DNA of 64,000 bases from JAPOXK01 sp965220315 (GTDB lineage Bacteria; Chloroflexota; Dehalococcoidia; Bin125): contig CBDCPP010000001.1 in NCBI GenBank assembly GCA_965220315.1, positions 186,001 to 250,000 of the forward strand, written 5' to 3'. Of this stretch, positions 24,475-33,210 are shown piece by piece. The stretch's first letter is position 1. Each line of letters begins with the position of its first letter. The position numbers were made by a program, and so were the translations under genes. The notes under the pieces were generated by a model. The model saw only the letters and a list, made by a program, of their open reading frames with translations. It searched no databases and had not been told where the DNA came from.

Positions 24475-26066
24475 TAGGTTTCGGGTTCCTCCCGGCTTGC
24501 GGCGTCCAAGGGTTCTTCTAACACTAACGCGCGTCCGAAGGCGTGGAGGAAGCGTATGCTGATCTTTCCGGTGTGCCAATTTCCTCCCGTCGGGAAGCGT
24601 AGATGCACGGTTGGGCCAGTACTCCAGCAGTGAAGCTGGACTGGCTGCGTTGGTGGGGTGCGGCGCACGCTCTCGTCCGCTAAGGCGAGAAGTGTTGCCG
24701 CCCGCTCGAGGGTTTCGTCTTCGCGCAGATCGAGCAGCGGTCTATAGGTACTGGCGCTGAGGCCTGGCTTCTCCGCAAGCCGGATCACTGCGGCGAGGCG
24801 GGCGAGATCGCGGTGCGAAAAGCCGTTGAGGTCTGTACGAAGGACGATTTCGGCGGTGAGCTTGTGCCGGTTGTAGAAGTCGATCACGCTGCCGATGTCG
24901 AGCAGACGGGCGCCGAGGAGGACGGCTTCCGCTATGAGGGGAGGGATGTCGGGGAGAAGGTGAGCGAGGAGAATCTTGGCGGCTTGCGCGCGACGCTGGC
25001 CCCGCTCCCGGTCGACATCTGCGAAACGGCGGCAGAGCGCCTCGACCGAGGCATCGCGGACGGCTCGGGCAGGGGGGAGATGATCGAAGACTGCCCCCCG
25101 TGCGATGCCTTCGCGCAATCCTTGGCCGCTCACGGTGAGTGCGTCGGCGTGGAGGTATCGCATCACGGAATCGAGTGTGATTCCTCCCGCCACGATCGAG
25201 TCGGCACGGGTGGGGTTCAAGCCTGGTGTCTGGGCCCGGTCTATGAGGGGCTGCGTTGCGAGGCTGGCGACGATCCGCCGGAGATTGCGGCGTTGAAGAC
25301 GATAGCCATGGAGGCGGGCGATGGGATAGGTACGCCGCCGCCGGTCGATCTTGGCGAGGTTGCGGATCGTGCCGCCGGTCCCGATGAGGATTTGGGCGGT
25401 GCTGTCGAGTACGGGTACTCCCGCTTCGGCTAGAGCCTGCTTGACGTGGTCTGCAGCGGCCTTGCGCTCATCCGAAGTTGGCGGATCGCTAGTGAGGAAA
25501 CGTTCAGCGAGCAAGAGCGCTCCGACTGGGATAGACCAGGCGCCGAGGGGATGGCGGTTCGCAAAGTGGACGATCTGGAGACTGCCGCCGCCGATGTCGA
25601 CGAAGAAACCATCGTCAACCGGGAGGCCATAGACTGCTCCGAGAAAGGCCAGGCGTGCTTCGTCTTGGGCGTCAATGAGGGAGACGTCCAAGTGGAGTTC
25701 GTCACGAAGGCGCTGAACGAAGGCCTCACCGTTCGCGGCGCGGCGCACGGCGGCGGTAGCGACGGCGACGGTGCGGACAGCTCCCGCACCGCGCGCAACG
25801 GCTGTGAAGTCTCTGAGAGCGTGCAGAGTCCACTCGATGGCGGCAGGACTGAGCTCCCCGCTTCGGCTGACCTCTAAAGCAAGACGCAGAGGAACACTCT
25901 GCTCATCAATGATTTCGAGGTGCCCCCCGGTTTCCGGCTGCACGATGACGACGCGCCCGGAATTGGAACCGATGTCGATAACGGCGATACGGCCTTCCAT
26001 GGAGGGCAGCGTAGCCTGACGAGCGGATTGAGGGAGCGGTGGCTTGGGCGGAGTGGAGAGAGCCAC
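24474..26066 (-). CDS. Ppx/GppA family phosphatase (exopolyphosphatase-like)
   Basis: A 530-residue member of the Ppx/GppA family: N-terminal actin-like ATPase domain with AVIDIGSNSGRVVIV, DAQDEARLAFLGA and FVDIGGGSLQIV, then IGTGGTIRNLAKI, and a C-terminal HD-type helical part (LLDIGSVIDFYNRHKLTAEIV). It hydrolyses polyphosphate or pppGpp. The GTG at 26066 gives a 22-residue leader; an ATG at 26000 (MEGRIAVIDIG) would start directly at the domain and is equally possible, neither having a good RBS. First gene of an operon with the two kinase-like proteins. Confidence 0.92.
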   Translation of the reverse strand: MALSTPPKPPLPQSARQATLPSMEGRIAVIDIGSNSGRVVIVQPETGGHLEIIDEQSVPLRLALEVSRSGELSPAAIEWTLHALRDFTAVARGAGAVRTVAVATAAVRRAANGEAFVQRLRDELHLDVSLIDAQDEARLAFLGAVYGLPVDDGFFVDIGGGSLQIVHFANRHPLGAWSIPVGALLLAERFLTSDPPTSDERKAAADHVKQALAEAGVPVLDSTAQILIGTGGTIRNLAKIDRRRRTYPIARLHGYRLQRRNLRRIVASLATQPLIDRAQTPGLNPTRADSIVAGGITLDSVMRYLHADALTVSGQGLREGIARGAVFDHLPPARAVRDASVEALCRRFADVDRERGQRRAQAAKILLAHLLPDIPPLIAEAVLLGARLLDIGSVIDFYNRHKLTAEIVLRTDLNGFSHRDLARLAAVIRLAEKPGLSASTYRPLLDLREDETLERAATLLALADESVRRTPPTQPVQLHCWSTGPTVHLRFPTGGNWHTGKISIRFLHAFGRALVLEEPLDAASREEPET

Positions 26067-26627
26067 GCTGGTGATGCACGGCGATGGCTCCGCCGCCGGC
26101 CCGCTACAAACTGAAGCGGCTGCTCTCGGTGGCAGTCCGAGGCGGCGATTACGGAAGGGGGATTGTGGGGTTGGTATGAGGGCGCCAAGCGGGGATTTAA
26201 GCGAGACGCCACCTAGCGGGTGCTGCAGCTGCGAGCCTCAGTCGTTTCGGCAGTGAGGGCAGTTGCAGTGGTTGGGGTCGTGCGGGGTGCCGGCGAGAGT
26301 GCCTCAGTGCGCAGTGGCGTAGAGCGCCGTGAGCTGGCTCATGACGTGTGGAGACCAATGGGAGATCGGAGTGGATACAGTTGACCGCAGGCGTGGTGTG
26401 GCGCCTCATCGACGTTGGGACATCGACAAAGTGCTCGGCGCACTTCTTGGCACGAGCACCCGGTATCCGCTCTGCGAAAGCTCCCGCAGCTTGTGGCCGG
26501 GGAACGGGCAGAGGCTCGGATTGCGCCTAGCGGGGATAGGGGCAGCGGATGTAGCCTGCGCGGCGTGGGTGAGCCGTGTCCCGGCGTCTCCCGGACGGCT
26601 CTGGTTTCATGGAGCAAGGAGTCCAAG
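26067..26627. other. 561-nt stretch without a supported gene
   Basis: No family-like gene. It contains a minus-strand micro reading frame (26238-26342) that begins MSQLTALYATAH, meets an in-frame TGA, and continues to a Cys/His-rich end (HCNCPHC); see findings. The rest presumably carries promoters for Ppx/GppA (leftward) and for the LLM oxidoreductase (rightward). Confidence 0.5.
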
Positions 26628-27761
26628 ATGAAGGCTGGTGTCTGCTTCAACTTTCAGAACTACCAGGACTGGGATCGCTTCGAGATCCGGGCAGCGGACC
26701 GCATGCCCGTCGTCTCGGACCAGCAGATCTGGGACGAGGAGCTGCGTCTCTATCGCCTTGCCGACCCGCTCGGCTTCGATGCGATGTGGGCGCTCGATCA
26801 CCATTTCGCTCCCTACATCATGAGCGGGAGCCCCCTGTTCCAGCTGAGCCATTATGCCGGGCTGAGTCCGCGCCTTGATGTCGGCACGATGGTGATCGTC
26901 TTGCCCTGGTACGACCCGATCACGATCGCGGAGCAGATCTGCATATTGGATCAGATGCTCCAAGGACGACGCTTGATTCTGGGCGTGGGCCGCGGGGTGG
27001 CACAGCGGGAGTTCGACACCTACCGTGTCCCGCTTAGTGCGTCGCGCGGACGCTTCATGGAGTCACTGGAGATCATCCGCCTGGCGCTCACTCAGGAGTG
27101 GTTCTCTTTCGAGGGTGAACACTTCACTATCCCGGAGACCACCATCCGGCCGCGGCCGCGCACATCGAATCTGGCTGACATGTTCAAGGCGGCATGGGTG
27201 AGCCCCGAGAGCTTGTCTATCTTGGCCAACGCTGGGGTTGGCATGCTTCTCACGAACCAGAAGAGCTGGGACGGATATCAGAAGGACGTGCGGGATTTCA
27301 ACGCCGTGCGCGCGGAGCGAGGCTGGGAGCCGCTCCAGCCGACGGTGGTGGTGAATGTGAGCTGTGCGGACTCGGAAGATGAGGCCTGGGAGGTGATCCT
27401 GCGGCATACGATCGAGATGCAGGACAGTATCGAGCGCCACTACCATTTCACCGATAGTGCGCAGTTCAAGAACGCTGCCGGGTACGACTACTACGCGAGT
27501 TTCGGTAAGACCCTGACGACGAAGAAGCCTGAGGAGATCGGCGAGTTCAACGCCCAGCCGCAGGCTTGGGGCACGCCGCAGCAGTGCCTGGAGAAGATCG
27601 AGTACATCCAACGGATGACGAGCGCCGAGGAATTCATCTTCAGCTTCCGGTACGGCGGCATGCCCGCGGACGTAGCAGAGCGCAGCATGCGGCTCTTCGC
27701 GGAACACGTGCTTCCACAGGTGCATACCTGGGACCCTCGCGCCGTGGCTGCTAGTGGTTGA
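26628..27761 (+). CDS. LLM class flavin-dependent oxidoreductase
   Basis: A 377-residue luciferase-like monooxygenase family protein. Features: FDAMWALDHHF near residue 58, LDVGTMVIVLPWYDPI, then LGVGRGVAQREF and SRGRFMESLEIIRLAL, which mark the bacterial-luciferase TIM barrel that uses FMN or F420. The start at 26628 has AAGGAG 6 nt upstream. It stands alone. The family oxidises or cleaves diverse organics (alkanesulfonates, nitrilotriacetate, F420 substrates); the substrate here is unknown. Confidence 0.93.
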   Translation: MKAGVCFNFQNYQDWDRFEIRAADRMPVVSDQQIWDEELRLYRLADPLGFDAMWALDHHFAPYIMSGSPLFQLSHYAGLSPRLDVGTMVIVLPWYDPITIAEQICILDQMLQGRRLILGVGRGVAQREFDTYRVPLSASRGRFMESLEIIRLALTQEWFSFEGEHFTIPETTIRPRPRTSNLADMFKAAWVSPESLSILANAGVGMLLTNQKSWDGYQKDVRDFNAVRAERGWEPLQPTVVVNVSCADSEDEAWEVILRHTIEMQDSIERHYHFTDSAQFKNAAGYDYYASFGKTLTTKKPEEIGEFNAQPQAWGTPQQCLEKIEYIQRMTSAEEFIFSFRYGGMPADVAERSMRLFAEHVLPQVHTWDPRAVAASG

Positions 27762-27940
27762 TTTCGTCCGCCCGCTGGCGCCTTTTGCGTGCCTCGGCGT
27801 CTGTCCTGGCGCCGAGGCCTTTGGGAGCATGACGGGGTCATGGCCTGCGCCGCAGACGGCTGATCGGCGCCTAAGTCCAGCGGAGGCATCCGCCTCTCGC
27901 TCTTCCCCCCTCGCGCCGGACTTCCGAGATTCTCGATTGG

Positions 27941-29362
27941 CTAGATCGGCGGACGCTGGTCGCGCCAGGGCTTCGCCTTTTCGAAGGTCGCGGCGATGCG
28001 GAAGACACTGGGGTCGTCGAAGGGTCTGCCCACGATCTGCATCCCCGTGGGGATGCCGAAGGACGAGAAGCCGGTCGGCACGCTTATGACGGGGCATTGA
28101 CTGACGAGGTTGAAGCCGTGCGTCATGACCCAGCCGACGTAGGCCTGGATCGGCTTGCCGTTGATTTGGAAGTCGGGATCGGCGTCGTTGTGATCGGCTT
28201 TGACCGCTGGGACCGCGAGCGTGGGGCAGACGAGGGCGTTGTATTGCCGCAGGATGGGCTGGAGCTTGCGCCACATCTCACCCCGGAACAGGTTGCAGCG
28301 ATAGAGTCGGGAGGCGCTGTGGCCGAGCCCGTTCTCGAGTAGCCGCACGACGTACGGGTCCATCTCGTAGCGCCAGCGCGGGAGGAAGTCGCCTGCGACG
28401 GCGGCGAACAGCCCCTCCCAGTAAGTCATCCAGGTATCGAGCACGCCCCAGTTCCATCCCAGGTCGACCTCATCAACCTGGCAGCCCATCTCCCGCAGCG
28501 TCGCGACTGCCGCCCGGGTGTTGTCCTGGACCTCCGGGTCCACCTCCACGTACCCGAGATCCATGGAGAAGGCGATCTTCCATCCCGCGACGCCCTCGGG
28601 GTCGAGCGGCAGCCGTACCCGCTGTGGGAGCGTGCAGAGGTCTTCCGGGTGCGGGCCGGACATCACGTTCTGCATCAGCGCCGCGTCCGCCACGCTGCGG
28701 ACGATCGGCCCGTAGTGCAGGATCGTTTCCAAGGGGTGGTCGCGGTCCAGCGGGTTGCGACCGAAGGGCGGCTTGTAGCCCACGACCCCGCAGGCGGACG
28801 AGGGGATCCGGATCGAGCCGCCGCCGTCGGTGCCGTCGGCGAGAGTGGTCATGCCTGCCGCTACGGCGGCGGCAGCGCCGCCCGAGGATCCGCCCGAGGT
28901 GTACGCCAGGTTCCAGGGGTTGGGGGTGATGCCCCACAGCGGGCTGTGCGTGGCGCCGGAATAGGCGAACTCGGGCGAGGTGGTGCGCAGATGCATGATG
29001 GCGCCGGCGCGGAAGAGCCGGTCGACGGTTGGGGCGGTGTAGTCGGGCCGGAAGTCCTCAAAGATCTTCGAGCCGAAGGTCGTGATCTCTCCCTTGACGG
29101 GGTGGAAGTCCTTGATCGCGACCGGCAAGCCCTCCAGCGCGCGCGGCCGGCCGTTGCCCATGTATCGCGCTTCCGCTTTCTGGGCTTGGGCGCGCGCACG
29201 ATCGTAAAAGTCGTAGGTGATGGCGTTGAGTTGGGGGTTGACCGCCTCGGCGCGAGCGATCACGGCGTCCATGAGTTCAACGGGCGAGAGTGAGCGATTC
29301 CGAAACCGCTCCAGCGCTTCCGTCCCTGTGAGATAGCAAAGATCCCGATCGGCGTTGCTCAT
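27941..29362 (-). CDS. amidase (amidase signature family)
   Basis: A 473-residue amidase signature enzyme. The catalytic triad is visible: K84 in VAIKDFH, the cis-serine in TSGGSSGG (S160 region) and the nucleophile S183 in DGTDGGGSIRIP. The C-terminal block PTGFSSFGIPTGMQIVGRPFDD closes the fold. It hydrolyses a carboxamide to acid and ammonia; GatA is unlikely because no gatB/gatC are near. It stands between an LLM oxidoreductase and a nuclease-like gene, on its own strand. Confidence 0.93.
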   Translation of the reverse strand: MSNADRDLCYLTGTEALERFRNRSLSPVELMDAVIARAEAVNPQLNAITYDFYDRARAQAQKAEARYMGNGRPRALEGLPVAIKDFHPVKGEITTFGSKIFEDFRPDYTAPTVDRLFRAGAIMHLRTTSPEFAYSGATHSPLWGITPNPWNLAYTSGGSSGGAAAAVAAGMTTLADGTDGGGSIRIPSSACGVVGYKPPFGRNPLDRDHPLETILHYGPIVRSVADAALMQNVMSGPHPEDLCTLPQRVRLPLDPEGVAGWKIAFSMDLGYVEVDPEVQDNTRAAVATLREMGCQVDEVDLGWNWGVLDTWMTYWEGLFAAVAGDFLPRWRYEMDPYVVRLLENGLGHSASRLYRCNLFRGEMWRKLQPILRQYNALVCPTLAVPAVKADHNDADPDFQINGKPIQAYVGWVMTHGFNLVSQCPVISVPTGFSSFGIPTGMQIVGRPFDDPSVFRIAATFEKAKPWRDQRPPI

Positions 29363-29686
29363 GTCCCATCCCTGCCTTCGTCACTGGTGGAATCGTGTTG
29401 GGACCGCTGAAGTGAGGGCGATTCTGTCAGTCGTGTCGCCCGGCGATCAAGCGCGCCCAGGGCGACCGTGGGAGGAAGTGTTAAGAGATCGCGACGGCGC
29501 TAGGGAGTCACTCGATGCCGGTTGTGGCCTGCCACACTCCTTCAAATTTACCGAGATTTAGCGGCAGGATTTAGCCAGCTATTACGATGAGCAGGTTTCG
29601 AGACAACGAGTTGGCTGATAGCCGTATGACAGGGCGCGATGTAGCCCGACAGGAGACGCGCACGGTTCTGGACACGAGGTGAAGGC
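29363..29686. other. 324-nt intergenic stretch between divergent genes
   Basis: Nothing beyond presumed promoters for the amidase (leftward) and the nuclease-like gene (rightward). It is somewhat richer in A/T than its surroundings. No tRNA or terminator recognised. Confidence 0.55.
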
Positions 29687-30775
29687 ATGACCGGCATATG
29701 GACGAACTCGGGGACGGGCTGGGAGGTGGGGGCACCTCATGCGTTCCCAGACGAGGGCACTCTTCACGGCCTCATAGAAGAAAATCCCCAACTTCTGCCA
29801 CTCGCTGGGTCCCCTCGTCTCACGGTCTTGGGCTCCGAAGTGCAACTGGGGAACGGATACGCGGACATCCTGGCGGTCGAGGCATCGGGCCGCCCCGCGA
29901 TCATCGAAGTGAAGCTCGCCAGCAACCCAGAGGCGCGTAGGAAAATTGTGTCGCAGGTTATCGCCTACGCGGCGTTCCTGCGGGGTTTCGACGTCGAAGG
30001 ACTTGAACAAGGTCCTCTTCGCAGACCTCTTGCGGACGCAGGCTACGGGTCCGTTCTTGAAGCCGTACAGGCTCAAGACCAGGAAGGGGCGGTGGACGCT
30101 GATTCATTCACGACTTCATTGCAAGCGTATCTGGACCAAGGCAATTTCAGATTGGTCCTCGTGTTGGATGAAGTTTCGGCCGAATTGGAGAGGGTCGTTG
30201 CGTACCTGGATGCCGTCACCATTCAGGCGCTGACGATTGACCTAATTACGCTCACGGTCTACGAGGTGAATGGGACACAGGTCGCTTTACCTCAACGCGT
30301 TTCGCCTGATCTCAGCGCGACGATGTCTTATACCACGCCTGGCAAAGCGAGGCCCGCTGCATCCGGGGGAAGTCTGTCTGATGGCCCCAATGCGTTTCGA
30401 GCTTCGATAGAAGGCATTGTTGGTGAGACTCGCGAGACTTTCGAGGAGTTGATCAAGTGGGCTGAGCAGTTGGAGGCTTCCCTGCCGAATGTTCGTCTCT
30501 CCAGCTATACTGGCTCACGGGTCACCACCCTTTTGCCCAGGATAATGCCGGACAACGCTGGTCTGGTTACTATCTGGAACGACAAACATCAACCAGCCTT
30601 TTCGTTTTGGCGCTCTGTATTCGAACGGCGCGCTCCAAACGCGATTGAACCCGTTGAACGAATAATCGCGCCAGCTAAGATCGGGCAGGGAAGCGTAGTT
30701 CGGGACATTACGCCTCGACTACCTGAACTACTTGAAGCGTTGACGGCAGCCTATCAAGAGGCGGACAAGAATTGA
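29687..30775 (+). CDS. PD-(D/E)XK nuclease-like protein (NucS/DUF91-type domain)
   Basis: A 362-residue protein. An N-terminal restriction-endonuclease fold (about 20-100) shows GNGYADILAVE with D60, then AIIEVKLASN with E74 and K76, and SQVIAYAAFL with Q90. This D-ExK-Q spacing is that of NucS/EndoMS-like and DUF91 proteins. E31 in LIEENP may complete the site. The C-terminal 230 residues are unrecognised and could bind DNA or a partner. The start has GAGGTGAAGG just upstream. No methylase or helicase is adjacent, so a restriction system is not shown. A defence or repair role is possible. Confidence 0.75.
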   Translation: MTGIWTNSGTGWEVGAPHAFPDEGTLHGLIEENPQLLPLAGSPRLTVLGSEVQLGNGYADILAVEASGRPAIIEVKLASNPEARRKIVSQVIAYAAFLRGFDVEGLEQGPLRRPLADAGYGSVLEAVQAQDQEGAVDADSFTTSLQAYLDQGNFRLVLVLDEVSAELERVVAYLDAVTIQALTIDLITLTVYEVNGTQVALPQRVSPDLSATMSYTTPGKARPAASGGSLSDGPNAFRASIEGIVGETRETFEELIKWAEQLEASLPNVRLSSYTGSRVTTLLPRIMPDNAGLVTIWNDKHQPAFSFWRSVFERRAPNAIEPVERIIAPAKIGQGSVVRDITPRLPELLEALTAAYQEADKN

Positions 30776-30901
30776 TTCTCAGACAGTACATCTTCTGAGG
30801 AGTGCGGTATGGCTGGGCGCATATAATTCGACCTTAGCCAGAGTCCACTCTGGTTCACCTCGCGTGCTATGCGCTGACAGCGGTAGCCGCGCCGGGGCAA
30901 G

Positions 30902-32113
30902 CTACACAACCGCCTCGCACTTGATCTCGAGCATCGTCTGAGGCATGTCGATGGTGCCAAGGGCCGTGGTCCCGATCGGGGTGATCGTGGGGCGGTGGTC
31001 CCCGACATAGCGCGCGGCGACTTCGAAGAAGAGGTCGAGGTCACGCAAGTCGGTGTGGTACGAGACGATTTCGACAACGCGATCCCAGCCGACGCCGGCG
31101 GCGTCAAGCAGCTTTTGCTGGTTATCGAACGCCTGAATGATGTGGGCTTCACGACCGTCCACGGAGCGGAGGTCCGCATCAATGCCGACTTGGCCGGTCA
31201 TGTAGAGCGTGTCGTCGACCTTAACGACCGGCGTGTAATGGAAATTCTCCACATGATTTTCATGGCCGGGTGGCGTGATGAACTCGCGGGGTTGGTTGCG
31301 AATCGCAAAGCACTGCATCTCTTCCATCATGTGGGGCATATCGGGCGGGCCGAGGGCACGTACACCGACGCCGGTCCAAGCCGGGTAGTTGGGGTTGGTG
31401 AAGTAGCGGTCGTTAATGGAAAGCAGATCGACCGGCGGGCCATCGCCGAAGCGGGTGGGGAACCAACCCTCGCGGGTGTCGAGATGGAAGCTCTCGCGCT
31501 GGACCACATCGTCGAAGGTGGCATCGGCCACTTCGAGCAGGCGCTTGATGTTCTCGTACATCTGGATGTCCTGCGCCACGCGACCCTCAAGTAACTTGAG
31601 GTCGTCGGTCACGCCGACTTGCCCTGTCATATAGATCTTGTCTCTGATACGGATCACGGGGGTGTAGTGGAAACTTTCGAGATGCGACTCCTGCCCGGGT
31701 GGAACGAGATATTCTTTGGGCTGTCCGAAATCGACGGCGCAACGCAGCTCGACGATCTGGCCGGGGAGACGAAGGAACGGGACGGCTACGGCGGTCCAAG
31801 TCGGGTAGTTGCGCGTGATGAAACGGTCCTTGACCTCGAACATCAAGGGGATGTCGCGCATGTCGGTGTGGTAGCTGTTCAGCGTTACGACGTCGTCCCA
31901 GGTAGCCCCGACTGCGTCCAGAAGCCGCTCCTGGTTCTCGAAAGCCCGGGTGTATTGAGCCTCGCGTCCCTCCAAGGGCTGCGAAGCCTCGTCAACGCCG
32001 AGGGCGCCTGACATGTAAACGACATCGCCCGCTCGGATCGTCGCCGCGGACCGGAAGCGCTCGTAGAACGGCTCCATCCCTGACGGCGTCAAGGCAGTGG
32101 TCTCGGTCATCAT
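30902..32113 (-). CDS. triple Rid-domain fusion protein
   Basis: A 403-residue chain built from three consecutive Rid (YjgF/YER057c/UK114) domains at about 14-130, 135-272 and 278-403. The repeats are obvious: YMSGALG / YMTGQVGV / YMTGQVGI, and the inter-domain linkers PPGQESHLESFHYTPV and PPGHENHVENFHYTPV. In RidA the substrate-binding Arg sits in PARS; here the equivalent positions read PTW (W106), PAW (W246) and PTI (I377), so imine deaminase activity is not expected. Rid proteins are homotrimers with sites between subunits, so one chain could make an internal pseudo-trimer. It is the last gene of a transporter operon, overlapping the upstream ATPase by 4 nt. Confidence 0.9.
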   Translation of the reverse strand: MMTETTALTPSGMEPFYERFRSAATIRAGDVVYMSGALGVDEASQPLEGREAQYTRAFENQERLLDAVGATWDDVVTLNSYHTDMRDIPLMFEVKDRFITRNYPTWTAVAVPFLRLPGQIVELRCAVDFGQPKEYLVPPGQESHLESFHYTPVIRIRDKIYMTGQVGVTDDLKLLEGRVAQDIQMYENIKRLLEVADATFDDVVQRESFHLDTREGWFPTRFGDGPPVDLLSINDRYFTNPNYPAWTGVGVRALGPPDMPHMMEEMQCFAIRNQPREFITPPGHENHVENFHYTPVVKVDDTLYMTGQVGIDADLRSVDGREAHIIQAFDNQQKLLDAAGVGWDRVVEIVSYHTDLRDLDLFFEVAARYVGDHRPTITPIGTTALGTIDMPQTMLEIKCEAVV

Positions 32114-33210
32114 GTGCTCCCGTCTATCTCGGCCTTCGCGCCGATCAACCGCTCGAAGTGAGCAGGCCCGATAGCATCGCTGTCGCGGCGGCGTGCCTCA
32201 CGCCGGGTTTCGGTGTCGTCGAGGCGAGTGCGCCATTCGGAAGGGGTGGCCACGCCCATCGGGTGACACATTGCCCACCAGTTGCCGTCGTGGCCGTCGA
32301 TGTCGACGCGCGGTGGATGCTTGGCTTCGCAGATCTCCTCAACCAGTGGGCAACGGGAAGAAAGGGGGCAACCAGGCGGAAGGTCGATGGGGCTGGGGAT
32401 CTCACCGGCGAGTGGAAACCGCCGAGCTTCACTCGTGGGGTCCGGCCGGGAGACCGAGAGGAGGAGCGCACGGCTGTAGGGATGCCTCGGGGTTTCGTAG
32501 AGCTCTTGCGTGGGACCGAGTTCCATGATCTCGCCCAAGTACATGATAGCGACCCGGGCGCTGATCTTCCGGATGGTGCTGAGGTCGTGAGAGATGAACA
32601 TGTAAGAGACGCCGAGGTCGCGCTGCAGCTCGATCAGGAGGTCGATGATGCGGCGGCGGACAGAAAGGTCGAGCGCCGAGGTTGGTTCGTCGAGAACAAT
32701 GAGCTTGGGCTTTGTCGCGATTGCCCGCGCGATGGCGGCTCGCTGGCGGGCGCCGGCAGTGAGTTCGCGGGGACGTTTATCCAAGAGGGCAGGGTCCAAG
32801 CCGACGCGCTCCGTTAGCTGGTCGACCTCTGCCCGGCGCTCGCTGTGGCTCATGCTGGTATGGAATTTGAGCGGATCTTCAATGATGCCGCGGATCGTCA
32901 TAGTGGGGTCGAAGGCCTCGCCGGGGTTTTGGTACACGATTTGCATGTTGGCGCGTAGGTGGCGGAGGTCGGAGCGGCTGAGAGTCGCAAGGTCCATACC
33001 CATGAACTCCACGGCGCCCCGGGTCGCGTCGAGCAAGCGGAGGACGCAGCGGCCGAGCGTGGTCTTTCCGGAGCCACTCTCACCGACGACACCGAGCGTC
33101 TCACCCTCTCTGAGCGTGAAGGAGACGCCATTGACCGCCGTCAGGCGTTTCTTGGTGCCTGGGAGGTCGAATTGCTTCACTAAGTCCACAACGCGCAGCA
33201 GATCAGGCAT
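32110..33210 (-). CDS. oligopeptide-type ABC transporter ATP-binding protein (F-type) with altered signature
   Basis: A 366-residue OppF/DppF-type ATPase: Walker A GESGSGKT at 43-50, Q-loop IVYQNP (Q94), Walker B LIVLDEPTSALD (E175) and H-loop ISHDL (H208). The C-terminal oligopeptide-transporter extension has the cysteine block CPLSSRCPLVEEIC. The ABC signature, normally LSGGQ, is LTAGA (150-154), which should weaken the ATP site formed with the partner's Walker A. It overlaps the D-type ATPase upstream by 8 nt and the triple Rid gene downstream by 4 nt. Confidence 0.93.
   Translation of the reverse strand: MPDLLRVVDLVKQFDLPGTKKRLTAVNGVSFTLREGETLGVVGESGSGKTTLGRCVLRLLDATRGAVEFMGMDLATLSRSDLRHLRANMQIVYQNPGEAFDPTMTIRGIIEDPLKFHTSMSHSERRAEVDQLTERVGLDPALLDKRPRELTAGARQRAAIARAIATKPKLIVLDEPTSALDLSVRRRIIDLLIELQRDLGVSYMFISHDLSTIRKISARVAIMYLGEIMELGPTQELYETPRHPYSRALLLSVSRPDPTSEARRFPLAGEIPSPIDLPPGCPLSSRCPLVEEICEAKHPPRVDIDGHDGNWWAMCHPMGVATPSEWRTRLDDTETRREARRRDSDAIGPAHFERLIGAKAEIDGST

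Noticed and set aside
27063..28274. 403-codon minus-strand frame opposite the LLM oxidoreductase
   Set aside because: No recognisable motif; overlaps the LLM gene and the amidase end, both with strong family signatures.
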